Assembly: GCA_964549495.1 (NCBI GenBank) | Contig: CAZJWJ010000022.1 | Location: 1 to 62,011, forward strand | Length of the DNA stretch: 62,011 bases | Origin: JACKBJ01 sp964549495 | GTDB lineage: Bacteria > Chloroflexota > Anaerolineae > Epilineales > Epilineaceae | Direction: 5' to 3' | Shown: positions 7,541 to 16,353 of the stretch, piece by piece | Position numbering within the stretch: the first letter of the stretch is position 1 | Layout of the letters: each line of letters opens with the position of its first letter | Translations under genes and position numbers: made by a program | Notes under the pieces: model-generated | The model's input: the letters and a program-made list of their open reading frames with translations, nothing else | Database searches by the model: none | What the model was told of the DNA's origin: nothing

Positions 7541-9304
7541 ATGTTCTCATCGTCCAACCTTTGCGACCACATCGCCGAAAGCCTGAAGGACCTGGGCGTC
7601 GGACAGGTCTTCGGGATTCCCGGCGACGCCATCAATGGCCTGATCGAGGCGCTGCGCAAGCAGGACGAGCTGCAGTTCGTTTCGGTTCGCCACGAGGCGG
7701 CCGGTGCCTTCGCGGCGTCGGCCCAGGGCAAGTTCGGCCAGCTCGGGGTCTGCGTCGGCACCGCCGGACCGGGGGCCACCAACCTGCTCACCGGCCTCTA
7801 CGACGCCAAGCTGGATGGGGCCTCTGTGCTGGCCATCACCGGTCAGGTTCCGACGCGCTACATCGGCACGGGCTTCCACCAGGAGATCGATGACACGGCC
7901 CTCTTCCGGGATGTGGCTGCCTACAGCCAGCGGGTGAGCCGGCCCGAGCAGTTGCCCGAGCTCTTGCACCAAGCTTGTCAGATCGCGCTCTCTGAAGGCG
8001 CGGTGGCCCACCTGTCCTTGCCGACCGATGTGGCCATGGCCGAGCTTCCCGAGCCGCCCAAGCCCTTGTCGGTGGCGCCCGAGGCCCGAATCCGGCCTTG
8101 CCAGGAGGATCTGGACGCGGCGATCCGCCTCATCGAGGAGAGCCGGCGGGTGACCATCCTGGCCGGCCGGGGCGCCAAGCCGGCCGTGGACTCCTTGGTC
8201 GACATCGCCGGGCGCCTCGGCGCGCCGATCATCAAGACCTTGCCTGCCAAGGACCTCTTGCCCGACGCGCATCCGCTCTGCGTCGGCGGTCTGGGCCTCC
8301 TGGGCAGCTCGGCGGCCATGCAGGCGGTCGAGGACTGCGATCTGCTCCTGATGATCGGCACCGACTTCCCCTACCCCGACTTCTACCCCGAGCAGGCGCG
8401 CTGCATCCAGGTCGAGCTGGACCCGCGCAAGATCGGGCGACGGTACCCGATCGACGTGGCCTTGTTGGGGCATAGCCAATTGACCCTGCCCGCCCTGGCC
8501 GACGCGCTGGCACCGCGTGCCGGCGAGGCGCGCGAGCATCTGGAAGCGGTGCAGGAGGCGATGCGAAGCTGGCGATCCGAGCAGCAGGTCCAGGAGCAGG
8601 CCGAGGTCCTGCCGATCCGCCCCGAGCGCCTGGCCGCGGAGATCGGCCGCGCCGCGCCGAACGGCACGATCTTCACCTGCGACACCGGCGCGGTGACGGT
8701 CTGGGCGGCGCGCAACCTAGCTCTCCGCGAAGACCAACGCTTCACCTTGTCGGCCAACCTGGGCTCGATGGGCTACGCGCTGCCGGCGGCCATCGGCCTT
8801 CAGCTGGCGCATCCGGACCGGCCGGTGGTCGCGCTGGCCGGCGACGGCGGCTTCTCGATGTACATGGGCGAGCTGCTGACGGCGGTGGAGGCGGGGCTGC
8901 CGATCACCACCGTCGTCTTCAACAACGCCAAGCTGGGCCTGATCCAGATGGAACAGGAGGCCGAGGGCTTGCCGGAGTCGGATACCGCGCTGCACAACCC
9001 GAACTTCGCGGCCTTCGCCCGCAACTGCGGTGCCGAGGCCTGGCGGATCGAGGAGCCGGCGGAGCTGGGCGACCGGCTGCACCAGGCCATCCGATCCGAG
9101 CGTCCGGTATTGTTGGACGTGGATGTCGATCCGGAGGCCCTGACCCTGCCGCCGCGGATCGAGCCCGATCAGGTCTTCGGCTTCGCCAAGGCCAAGCTGC
9201 GCGAGATGCTTGGGCAGGGCGATGCCGATGCCGGTCTCTCGCCGATCGAGGCCCCGATCCGGGACGCCCTTCGGCGTCGCCTGGCGCAGCTGGGGGAGGA
9301 CTGA
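7541..9304 (+). CDS. Pyruvate oxidase/dehydrogenase-like thiamine diphosphate enzyme
   Basis: This 587-residue protein has three domains. The N-terminal Pyr domain holds the ThDP-activating Glu (RHEAAGAFAA). The central domain (about 195-330) is of the FAD- or nucleotide-binding type. The C-terminal PP domain has the GDG-to-NN cofactor motif (GDGGFSMYMGE then FNNAKLGLI). The segment GTGFHQEIDDTALFRD matches the pattern in pyruvate oxidases and PoxB (GSGYFQE..LFRE) better than that of biosynthetic acetolactate synthases. Likely reaction: oxidative decarboxylation of pyruvate to acetate or acetyl phosphate with electrons to quinone or oxygen. Acetolactate synthase or another 2-oxo acid decarboxylase cannot be excluded. 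It starts after GAGGAG and is followed by a strong hairpin. Confidence 0.85.
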   Translation: MFSSSNLCDHIAESLKDLGVGQVFGIPGDAINGLIEALRKQDELQFVSVRHEAAGAFAASAQGKFGQLGVCVGTAGPGATNLLTGLYDAKLDGASVLAITGQVPTRYIGTGFHQEIDDTALFRDVAAYSQRVSRPEQLPELLHQACQIALSEGAVAHLSLPTDVAMAELPEPPKPLSVAPEARIRPCQEDLDAAIRLIEESRRVTILAGRGAKPAVDSLVDIAGRLGAPIIKTLPAKDLLPDAHPLCVGGLGLLGSSAAMQAVEDCDLLLMIGTDFPYPDFYPEQARCIQVELDPRKIGRRYPIDVALLGHSQLTLPALADALAPRAGEAREHLEAVQEAMRSWRSEQQVQEQAEVLPIRPERLAAEIGRAAPNGTIFTCDTGAVTVWAARNLALREDQRFTLSANLGSMGYALPAAIGLQLAHPDRPVVALAGDGGFSMYMGELLTAVEAGLPITTVVFNNAKLGLIQMEQEAEGLPESDTALHNPNFAAFARNCGAEAWRIEEPAELGDRLHQAIRSERPVLLDVDVDPEALTLPPRIEPDQVFGFAKAKLREMLGQGDADAGLSPIEAPIRDALRRRLAQLGED

Positions 9305-9358
9305 CGTCGCGATGCGCCGGAAAGCGGACGACCCGTGAACAGGGATGCAGCACCTCGG

Positions 9359-9393
9359 TTCGGGGCCCGGCGGATCATCCGCCGGGCCCCGAA
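9359..9393 (+). terminator. Strong 16-bp stem-loop after the ThDP enzyme gene
   Basis: A perfect 16-bp stem (TTCGGGGCCCGGCGGA, 9359-9374, with its complement at 9378-9393) closes a 3-base loop 55 bp after the stop codon. It has the shape of an intrinsic terminator, but only a weak T content follows it. Confidence 0.7.
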
Positions 9394-9588
9394 TCCGTGA
9401 TCCGGGCCGACGTGATGCCCGCCGCCCGACGATCGTGATCGCTTTCGGCTCGGCCTCGTCATCGGCGCGATCGGCGGCGAGGTTGACCGCGGAGGCAACA
9501 ACCGGCTACGCTGCCGACACTCGCGTTCGAAGACGGCGGGGGCGCCTCGCGATCCGGCTCCCGCCCCGTCACCAGGGAGGGCTTCGCC

Positions 9589-10845
9589 ATGGACCTCAAG
9601 TCGGTCGTCATCACCGGGCTGGGCCCGGTAAGCGCCATCGGCTGCGGGCGCGAGCCTTTTTGGGATGCCTTGCGTGCCGGCAGGCCCGGCTTCGGCCCGA
9701 TCACCCTCTGCGAGACCGACGAGTTGCCCAGCACCATCGCGGCCGAGGTCAAGGACTTCGAGCTGACCGAATACCTGCCGGAGGCCCGGGCCAGCGTGCG
9801 GCGCATGCCGCGTATGGTGCAGTTCGCCTTGGCGGCCGGCGCGCTGGCGCTGGAGGACTCGGGCCTGGATTTGGACGGCTGCGGCCGCGACCGGGTGGGC
9901 GTGCACGTCGGTACCTCGATCGCCAACATCGGCACCAGCTTCGAGATGCGCGATGCCCTGCTGAAGTTCCATCGCGCCTCGGCTCACAGCGCCTTCTTCG
10001 GCTTCAACCACAGCGCGGCCTGCCTGGCCAGCGCCAGCTTCGACTTGCGCGGTCCCTTGCACACCACCTCCTCGGGCTGCAACTCGGGCCTGGACGCCCT
10101 GGGCCAGGCGGCCCAGGACATCCGCCTGGGCGAGGCCGAGGCCATGCTGGTCATCGGCTCGGACTGCGAGGTGGTCCAGGAGATCGTCGCCGTTCTCTGC
10201 CAGAGCAACTCCTTGGCCACGCGCTACAACGACCGGCCGGCCATCGCCTCCCGCCCCTGGGACCCGGAGCGCGACGGCAACGTGATCGGCGAGGGAGCCG
10301 GCGCGCTGCTCTTGGAGAGCGAGGGCCACGCCGTGCAGCGCGGCGCCCGCATCTATGCCCGCCTGGCGGCCTACCGCAGCGCGGCGGCCGGCTCACACCG
10401 CGAGTACAGCCACGACGAGCCGGTCTTGGACACCGACCCCTGCGTGCGCGCCATGGGCAGCACCCTGGCGGCGGCCGGCTGGAGCCCCGGGCAGGTCGAC
10501 CTGGTCAACGCCAACGGCAGCTCCTCGGTGCTCTACGACCGCCTGGAAGCCCAGGCCCTGGCCGAATTGCTCGGCGACCGCCTGCCCGAGACCCCGGTCC
10601 ACTCGATCAAGTCGATGCTGGGCCAACACGGGGCCGGCTCCAGCGCCCTTCAGGCCATCTCGGCTTGCCCGAGCGTGGCCGAGGGCGCGGTCCCGCCGAC
10701 CATCAACCACGACGCCCTCGACCCGGCCTGCGGCTCCTTGCAGGTCGTCACCGAGGCCCGCGAGCTGGCCATCGAACGCTGCCTGGTCCACGCCATCGGT
10801 ATGGGCGGCTTCTACTACTCGGCGGCGGCTTTCGAGCGGGTCTAG
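9589..10845 (+). CDS. Beta-ketoacyl-ACP synthase family protein with altered catalytic residues
   Basis: This 418-residue thiolase-fold protein is close in length to FabF. The nucleophile Cys is present (C164 in SSGCNSGLDAL). The first catalytic His of FabF enzymes (NAHGT) is Asn here (N309 in VNANGSSS). At the second His site the sequence is KSMLGQHGAG, with Q346 where FabF has His and H347 one place later. The rest of the core is well kept (HVGTSIANIG, DRDGNVIGEGAGALLLE-like, GMGGFYYS). It may be a C-N-Q/H condensing enzyme or an acyltransferase-like relative not making ordinary fatty acids. It stands alone with no ACP, KR or CLF nearby, so the substrate is unknown. It lies 284 bp downstream of the ThDP gene, with its own start after CAGGGAGG. 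Confidence 0.88.
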   Translation: MDLKSVVITGLGPVSAIGCGREPFWDALRAGRPGFGPITLCETDELPSTIAAEVKDFELTEYLPEARASVRRMPRMVQFALAAGALALEDSGLDLDGCGRDRVGVHVGTSIANIGTSFEMRDALLKFHRASAHSAFFGFNHSAACLASASFDLRGPLHTTSSGCNSGLDALGQAAQDIRLGEAEAMLVIGSDCEVVQEIVAVLCQSNSLATRYNDRPAIASRPWDPERDGNVIGEGAGALLLESEGHAVQRGARIYARLAAYRSAAAGSHREYSHDEPVLDTDPCVRAMGSTLAAAGWSPGQVDLVNANGSSSVLYDRLEAQALAELLGDRLPETPVHSIKSMLGQHGAGSSALQAISACPSVAEGAVPPTINHDALDPACGSLQVVTEARELAIERCLVHAIGMGGFYYSAAAFERV

Positions 10846-10945
10846 CCGCCCGCGCTTCGAGGCTCGGGCAGCCCGGCCAGCATGCGGACGGGTCGAGTGG
10901 TCGACCGATGCCACTCTCGCTGGGATCGATGCGGATCGGTTTCCG

Positions 10946-12307
10946 TCAGGGACTGGGCTCCACCGCCACGCTGAGGACATCGACGCGCTCCGATCGACGG
11001 TCGTAGACGAAGACGTCCCGGTTGCTGAGCTGCATCGGATCGCTGCCGATGAGGCTGTCGCCGGGCACGAGGTCCGGGGCGAAGGATGCGAAGACGATCC
11101 GCGATCCGTCCGCGCTGATCCGCGGGCTGACGCTCGGGCCGCCGGCCGGCCTCCCTTCCCGGTTGCACGAAACGAGCTGGATCTCTCCGGTTTCCAGGTC
11201 GAGCAAGTAGATGTGTTGCAGACAAGCCGCTTGCGATGGATCGTCGGAGCAGAGCCGGACGAGCTCGGGCAGGAGGTTGTGCGACTCGGAGGCGAAGGTC
11301 ACGAACCGACCATCGGCCGAGATGCTCGGCGCATGATGATCGCCGTCCGGCTCCGCGCCATCGATCCCGAGCGCGATGCGACGCGCATTTCCCGTGTTGC
11401 CATCCTCCAGGTAGAGATCAGCGCAGTTGCGAATGCCGAACTGGACGTTCTCGCATCGTCGGGTGTCGCCTGGATCCAAGGACTCTCGGGTGGCCAGAAC
11501 GCGCCAGCGCCGGTCAGCGCTGACCTCGCCGGCCAGCAGATCGAGGTCCAGTGCCCGTCGGCTGTCGGGATCGGCCGCACGGGTCTCGCCGGTCTCGCGG
11601 TCGTGGAGCAGCTGCACATAGCGGCCCTCGAGCTGCAGCCCGGGCAATGGGGAGGTCTCGCCGAGCGCATCGAAGAGGACGAAGCGGCCATCCGGTGAGA
11701 TCTCGACCTCGTCGCTGAAGCCGATGCCCCCGTTGTCGCTGAGCACGAAGATCAGCTCGATCTCACCGGATCGCTGGTCCGCGACGAAGATGCCGTGACA
11801 ATGGTCGGGGAACTCGCGCGCCGCACAGGCCTCGGCGTAGCCATCCACCAGGTTGGTAGCCGCGGACCGAAAGGCGATGATCATCCCATCCGGCGTCATG
11901 GCGGGAGCCCAACTCTCACCATCGGGTGGTTCTTGATCGAGGCCCACGCCGATCCGCCGGGTCATGCCTTCGTCGAGGTCGCGGAGAAAGACGTCCCGAC
12001 AGGAGCCGGGATGGTCCGCGTTGGGGTTGGCCCAGCTGCTAGTGCAGCGGTTCGTGTCGCCCGCGATCAGGTTGCTTGCATTGGACACGAAGGCCACGAA
12101 TCGGCCATCGGCGGACAGGGCCACGCCACCGCTCCCGCTGTCCCCGTTCGCCGTAACCCAGTGCTCCTCGGACTCGATTTCCTCGGTGATGGCCACGGTG
12201 GCTTCGAGGATTGGCTCAGAGTCCATCGTCACGGTCGGCTCCGCGACTCGGCTGCACCCGGCCAGCAGCATGAGCAAGAGGGCAGTATTCCAGGTTCTGG
12301 AGTTCAT
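10946..12307 (-). CDS. Secreted lipoprotein with TolB-like (PD40) beta-propeller
   Basis: This protein of about 453 residues starts at the ATG at 12305-12307; the frame is open further but lacks a signal there. The N-terminus is a lipoprotein signal (MNSRTWNTALLLMLLAGCSR, lipobox LAGC), so it should be lipid-anchored outside the cell. The body holds repeated PD40/WD40-like blades with the recurring pattern SADGRFVAFVSNASNL, TPDGMIIAFRSAATNL, SADGRFVTFASESHNL and SADGSRIVFASFAPDL. Each ends near a Cys-containing loop (GDTNRC, ACAAREFPDHC, DTRRCEN), suggesting disulfides. Such propellers usually act as binding platforms; no catalytic motif is seen. It lies downstream of the DNRLRE-like gene on the same strand. 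Confidence 0.82.
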   Translation of the reverse strand: MNSRTWNTALLLMLLAGCSRVAEPTVTMDSEPILEATVAITEEIESEEHWVTANGDSGSGGVALSADGRFVAFVSNASNLIAGDTNRCTSSWANPNADHPGSCRDVFLRDLDEGMTRRIGVGLDQEPPDGESWAPAMTPDGMIIAFRSAATNLVDGYAEACAAREFPDHCHGIFVADQRSGEIELIFVLSDNGGIGFSDEVEISPDGRFVLFDALGETSPLPGLQLEGRYVQLLHDRETGETRAADPDSRRALDLDLLAGEVSADRRWRVLATRESLDPGDTRRCENVQFGIRNCADLYLEDGNTGNARRIALGIDGAEPDGDHHAPSISADGRFVTFASESHNLLPELVRLCSDDPSQAACLQHIYLLDLETGEIQLVSCNREGRPAGGPSVSPRISADGSRIVFASFAPDLVPGDSLIGSDPMQLSNRDVFVYDRRSERVDVLSVAVEPSP

Positions 12308-12379
12308 CGAGCCGCACCCCCGTTGCCGAGATCTCGGGCGATGGCCGCGATCGTCTCGCCATCCCACCTCGACGCCAGC

Positions 12380-12445
12380 CTACGTCGGTCCAAGCTCGAT
12401 CGAGTCCAGCGTCGTCGCCAGCAGCAGTAGGCTGCGATATCGCAT
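12380..12445 (-). CDS. Possible 21-residue leader ORF upstream of the PD40 lipoprotein
   Basis: A very strong Shine-Dalgarno (AAGGAGCAGG) precedes an ATG that opens a 21-codon frame beginning MRYRSLLLLATTLDS and ending at a TAG. It is in the same frame as the PD40 lipoprotein and lies 72 bp upstream of its start. It looks like a truncated signal peptide or a leader peptide. Expression is not shown by sequence alone. Confidence 0.3.
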   Translation of the reverse strand: MRYRSLLLLATTLDSIELGPT

Positions 12446-12510
12446 GGTTCCTGCTCCTTGCTCCGGATGGCCGGCATGGACTCCGCACATATCGCGAGAC
12501 TGCTTCGATT

Positions 12511-12621
12511 TCAGCGTTGCAGCGACGGCAGCAAGAGCTTGGTCGGTGGTGCCGGGGCTTCGATCACCAGCGATGCGGGAAACGCCGTCTGGCGGTCGTG
12601 TAGCATGCAGGTGGTGGTCGA
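12511..12621 (-). pseudogene. In-frame 3' tail cut off from the DNRLRE-like gene by a TGA
   Basis: Immediately after the TGA of the upstream gene (12622-12624) the same frame continues for 36 codons to its own TGA. It gives protein-like sequence (DRQTAFPASLVIEAP) and ends in LLLPSLQR, the leucine-proline tail seen on other secreted proteins of this window. This suggests the ancestral gene ended here and that a CGA-to-TGA change split it. Confidence 0.5.
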
Positions 12622-13215
12622 TCACGAGATGTACTCGATATAGAGGGCGATTCCGTTGGAGCCGATATGCCGCAGGATGTCGGTGACATCGAAGCGGATC
12701 GGTGCATCCTCGAGAGGCAGACGGTCCGGGACCGGGATCCGCGTTTCGGCGGTCCGGTCGAGATCCACCTCGAGCTCGGTGTAGGAAGGCAAGCTGACCT
12801 CGTCCCAAGGCTCCAGGACGGGGAAGGCGATGACCGTGAGCGAGGTCGCGTCGGAAGAACTCCCGCAGTAGAGCGTCCTGGCATCGATGTAGGCGATGCG
12901 GCCGTCTTCGATCTCGGCCGGGATCTCCTCGAACTTCATCACCGTCGCGGTGAGTTGTGGGTTGTGGTTGGAGGAATCCACGCGCAAGATGGGGTCCGCG
13001 CCGGCCGGGCTGTCATCCATGCCCGGGCGCAGCGGCCCCGTCTCGGCGTCGTGGTACCAGGTGTCCTCGGTGACTGCGAGTCGAAGCGCGCTGCCGGCCT
13101 CCGCCTGAGCGTGGGTATGGCGAAGGTCCACATTCGCCAACCAGAACGGCTCGAACAACGCAACCAGTGACGCGAGCCCAAGAACCAGACTCGTCACCAT
13201 CAAGCGCAAGGGCAC
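12622..13215 (-). CDS. Secreted DNRLRE-like beta-sandwich protein, C-terminally truncated by a stop codon
   Basis: The protein has about 197 residues. A GTG at 13213-13215 gives MPLRLMVTSLVLGLASLVALF, with a positive charge before the hydrophobic signal or anchor; an ATG at 13198-13200 is an alternative. The mature part has the pattern of DNRLRE-type surface domains: ILRVDSSNHNPQL near the start, MKFEEIPAEIEDGRIAYIDA in the middle and the terminal IRFDVTDILRHIGSNGIALY. The frame ends at a TGA, but the same frame reads on for 36 codons into sequence that completes the domain. The full-length ancestor would have been about 234 residues. It probably functioned in an extracellular or cell-surface structure. 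Confidence 0.6.
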   Translation of the reverse strand: MPLRLMVTSLVLGLASLVALFEPFWLANVDLRHTHAQAEAGSALRLAVTEDTWYHDAETGPLRPGMDDSPAGADPILRVDSSNHNPQLTATVMKFEEIPAEIEDGRIAYIDARTLYCGSSSDATSLTVIAFPVLEPWDEVSLPSYTELEVDLDRTAETRIPVPDRLPLEDAPIRFDVTDILRHIGSNGIALYIEYIS

Positions 13216-13348
13216 CGAGTGACGTCTCGACACGATGCAAGTGTTCCCGGATGCCTGGTGATTCGCCACGCTTCCATCCCGTAGGGTTCCAATGTTGCAG
13301 AAGTTGGAGTTCGGACTGCACGATATCCAACGGCCGGCACGTAGGCCG

Positions 13349-14824
13349 TCAATCGCGCGGGATTCCATTGTACATTGCCGAGTCTATGGTACCCGTGGCG
13401 CTCGCGTCGTTGACGATGACCGCGATGGGTTGGTCGCTCTCGACCACCGCGGAGCCCCAATCGTTGACTTGCCCAGGGAACATTGCCGGCGGGAACCAAC
13501 TGTGTGCTGCAAGCGGTTCGATCTCGGCTTTGCAGACTTCGCCACATCCGGAGATCTCGCCGGGCCGGTCCGGAATCGAGTACGTCAGATCCACCGTTGC
13601 CGCGCTCTGGCCCAGGTTCATGACCTGAATGCCGGTCGACAGTTGGTCCGAGGTATGGCGGTTGCGATAGAGGGGTATGGCAACGGAGTTCGCTCCCTTC
13701 TCATCCGCTGCCGCGGTGTAAGCCGCAGCGGTCCCGAGTGCGGGATTCGCATCGATGACCACGGCCATCATGCCGCCGTCGTCGGACTCGATGATGGCGG
13801 AGCCCAAGCAGCCGGCTGGCAGCCCGGGGGCTCCAGCGCCAGGCGTTATGCCCCCTTGGTAGAAGATCAGGCTCGATCCGGCCTGGACGATCGCCGCGCG
13901 GCCGCCGTGGAGATGTCGGCCGGTACAGACGGGCGTCAGATCGGAGCCGATGTATGTCACCCGGACCTCGATATCGGTATCACCCGGGTTGGCGACGGCG
14001 ATGCCGGTGGTGCCGTAGAAGTCGTTTCGGATCAGCGGTGCGTAGAGCCGGTTGGCGGCACGGTCGATGGGCTGACCTTCGAAGGCGTAGATGGCGCCCG
14101 GATTCGATTCTGAGAGGACATAGGCCTGGGCAGCGATGGGCGCCTTCGACGCGCGCGCGGTGAGCGAACCGAGGAATCCATGCGGTAGCTCGAGCAGGCG
14201 CTCGTCGAGGTTCAAATGCAAGCTCGTCGAGGTGCCGGCGGCGATCTCGGTCGAGAAGGTCAGGGTTGGACTCGAAGCGCCGACTGCCCGAAGTTCGATG
14301 TCGACCAGATGAGCCGACTCGACATCCGTATTCTGGATCGAGACCATCGAGGACTGTCCGAAATAGCCCTTGAGCACGAGCGGGACCACCACTTCGCTTC
14401 CCGACTCGGCTTGCGAGTAGATCGCTGCCGCTCCGGTCTCGCTCCAATCTCCCCGGGCGATGGCCCCGATCGGGCGGTCACTTCGCAGTATCACCGCAGA
14501 GGGGCCCTCGGCGCTCAGATCGGGCTCACTGGAGAGATAGATATTCGCCGCGGATCCCGCGGGAAGCCCCGGGCGTCGGACTTCGAGGGGCTCGCTCCCG
14601 TCCTGCGGATGGAATGCCGCGGTGAGCCACGCCGGCTGGCTGGGATGGACGTTCTGAACCTGGATTCCGAACAGTCCCCAGCCGGCTCTTCTCGTGTCGA
14701 CGAAGGGCAGGTGGAGAACGGCTTCTGCGTCGTCGGCGACTACGGATGGTACCGCGCTTCCCATCCACCCACACAGGATCGTGATGGTCAGGCACCGCCA
14801 GATCTTCCGGGTCGTCCTCGTCAT
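13349..14824 (-). CDS. Secreted surface protein, paralogue A of a tandem pair
   Basis: This protein of about 491 residues starts at the ATG at 14822-14824 (AAAGGA upstream). A signal peptide (TIRTILCGWMGSAVPS-like hydrophobic stretch) is followed by a long all-beta body without a catalytic motif. It carries recurring adhesin-like segments: FGIQVQNVHPS, VSIQNTDVES, TGIAVANPGDTDIEVRVTY and STGIQVMNLGQSAATVDLTY. Each is a 'QVQN/VVNP' strand followed by an alternating-valine strand, typical of repeated immunoglobulin-like or CARDB-like folds. Pairs of Cys (TPVCTGRH, GCLGS, GCGEVCK) may form disulfides. It is closely related to the next gene upstream, in order and motif spacing throughout. The function is unknown; cell surface display is likely. 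Confidence 0.75.
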   Translation of the reverse strand: MTRTTRKIWRCLTITILCGWMGSAVPSVVADDAEAVLHLPFVDTRRAGWGLFGIQVQNVHPSQPAWLTAAFHPQDGSEPLEVRRPGLPAGSAANIYLSSEPDLSAEGPSAVILRSDRPIGAIARGDWSETGAAAIYSQAESGSEVVVPLVLKGYFGQSSMVSIQNTDVESAHLVDIELRAVGASSPTLTFSTEIAAGTSTSLHLNLDERLLELPHGFLGSLTARASKAPIAAQAYVLSESNPGAIYAFEGQPIDRAANRLYAPLIRNDFYGTTGIAVANPGDTDIEVRVTYIGSDLTPVCTGRHLHGGRAAIVQAGSSLIFYQGGITPGAGAPGLPAGCLGSAIIESDDGGMMAVVIDANPALGTAAAYTAAADEKGANSVAIPLYRNRHTSDQLSTGIQVMNLGQSAATVDLTYSIPDRPGEISGCGEVCKAEIEPLAAHSWFPPAMFPGQVNDWGSAVVESDQPIAVIVNDASATGTIDSAMYNGIPRD

Positions 14825-14895
14825 GTCTTCGATCCTTTCTGGATTGGCAGCTCGTGCTCGAAATCGGCCGCGAAGTGCTCGATAAGACAACGCGT

Positions 14896-16353
14896 TCACC
14901 CGCCGTCGATGGGAATCCCGTTGTAGATCGCCGAGTCCACGGTACCGAGCTCGCTCGTGTCGTTGACGACCACCGCCAGCGGTTGATCGCTCACCAAAAG
15001 GGCCGAGCCGTAGTGTCCCTTGGTGTGTTTAGCGCTGCTGAGACCGGCGGGATACCAGAGATAGGAGTCCATCGGCCCGAGCGTCACCAGGCAGTCGACG
15101 AAGCAGTCCGAGATCTTGTTGCCGGCGGCGTCGAACATGGTGAACTCGATATGGGCCACATCCTCGCCGATGTTCATGGCCTGGACACCCGTCGAGAGCC
15201 GATGTTCCGTGTGGCGATCTCGGTATAGTGGAATGGCCACGCGACGAGCGCCCTGAGTCTCCGGGATGGCGACATAGGCGGCTGCGTTGTCGCCGTGCCG
15301 ATCGGCATCGTTGACCACCGCCATCACACCACCGCCAGAGGATTCGATGCGCGCCGCGCCCAGACAGCCGCTCGGCAGGCCCGGGTCTCCGGCGCCAGGT
15401 GTGGCCATGTGCTGGAGGAACACCAGGCTCGATCGGGGCGGGATCTCGGCCGGCCCGTCTCCATGTACCGTGCGTCCGCGACAGTTGGGCGTGATCGGGG
15501 AAGCGCTGTACGTCACCGTGACCGAGACGCTCGCGTCGTTCGGATTGACCACCGAGATGCCCGTCGATCCATAGAAGGCGTTGCGGATCAATGGGGCGAA
15601 GATGCGTTCGGCGGATTGATCGGTGGGCAGGCCCTCGAAGCCGACGGCGGTTCGCGGATTCGACTCATCAAAGCCGAGAACTTGAACCGCGATCCGGGTG
15701 GACTCCGATCGGACGGACAGCGATCCGAGGAAGCCCTCCGGAATGGCGGCCAGTTCAGAGTTGTTGCAGAGGTCGAAGAGCACGGAAGATCCCGGTGCCA
15801 TGGCGACGGCGAAGGGACCAGCGGCGGGGTGATCGGGCGTGAGGAGTGCGACCTCGACGACGGTCGACTGCTCCACATCGGTGTTTTGGATGGCCGCGAC
15901 GGTGCATTGCCCGAAGTAGCGCTTCATCGCCACCGGGACGATGATCTCATCCGCAGCATCTGCGCTCGAGTAGATCGCGGCAGCGCTGTGCGCGGGCCAG
16001 TCGGTGCGAACGATGCTGGCGATCTGGCCATCCGACCGCGCGATGCCCGCCAAGAGATCGCTCCGCCAACTGCCCGATCCGAGGTATAGATTCGTTGCCG
16101 AGCCCGGTTCGAGCCCGGGCCGGGAAATGCTCTGGAGTCCGCCAAGCGGTCCAAAGAGGTCGATCTCCAGGTCCATCGTGTCATCGGATGGATTCTGGAC
16201 CTGCATGCCGGACACTGCGCCTTCGAAGCCGGCTGCCAGCCACGGTAGGAAGGTGGACTCCTCGTCCCCTGCGTGGCCGGGACGGGCGGAAGCGATCCAC
16301 GCGACCAACGAACTCGCCATGGCCAGCAGCAGGGCCTTGGTACAAGCTTTCAT
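14896..16353 (-). CDS. Secreted surface protein, paralogue B of a tandem pair
   Basis: This 485-residue protein starts at the ATG at 16351-16353 with GAGGAGA eight bases upstream. The signal peptide is MKACTKALLLAMASSLVAW. It matches the downstream paralogue block by block: VSGMQVQNPSDDTMDLEIDL, VAAIQNTDVEQSTVVEVALL, FYGSTGISVVNPNDASVSVT, GAGDPGLPSGCLGAARIESS and a terminal YNGIPIDGG (YNGIPRD in the paralogue). The two arose by tandem duplication; 71 bp separate them and they probably form an operon read toward lower coordinates. No enzyme motif or membrane anchor is seen beyond the signal. Confidence 0.75.
   Translation of the reverse strand: MKACTKALLLAMASSLVAWIASARPGHAGDEESTFLPWLAAGFEGAVSGMQVQNPSDDTMDLEIDLFGPLGGLQSISRPGLEPGSATNLYLGSGSWRSDLLAGIARSDGQIASIVRTDWPAHSAAAIYSSADAADEIIVPVAMKRYFGQCTVAAIQNTDVEQSTVVEVALLTPDHPAAGPFAVAMAPGSSVLFDLCNNSELAAIPEGFLGSLSVRSESTRIAVQVLGFDESNPRTAVGFEGLPTDQSAERIFAPLIRNAFYGSTGISVVNPNDASVSVTVTYSASPITPNCRGRTVHGDGPAEIPPRSSLVFLQHMATPGAGDPGLPSGCLGAARIESSGGGVMAVVNDADRHGDNAAAYVAIPETQGARRVAIPLYRDRHTEHRLSTGVQAMNIGEDVAHIEFTMFDAAGNKISDCFVDCLVTLGPMDSYLWYPAGLSSAKHTKGHYGSALLVSDQPLAVVVNDTSELGTVDSAIYNGIPIDGG

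Noticed and set aside
12622..12624. Selenocysteine at the TGA in the DNRLRE-like gene
   Set aside because: The domain is a structural beta-sandwich without a redox site, homologous positions would not carry Cys, and only a weak 4-bp hairpin follows. A nonsense change is simpler.
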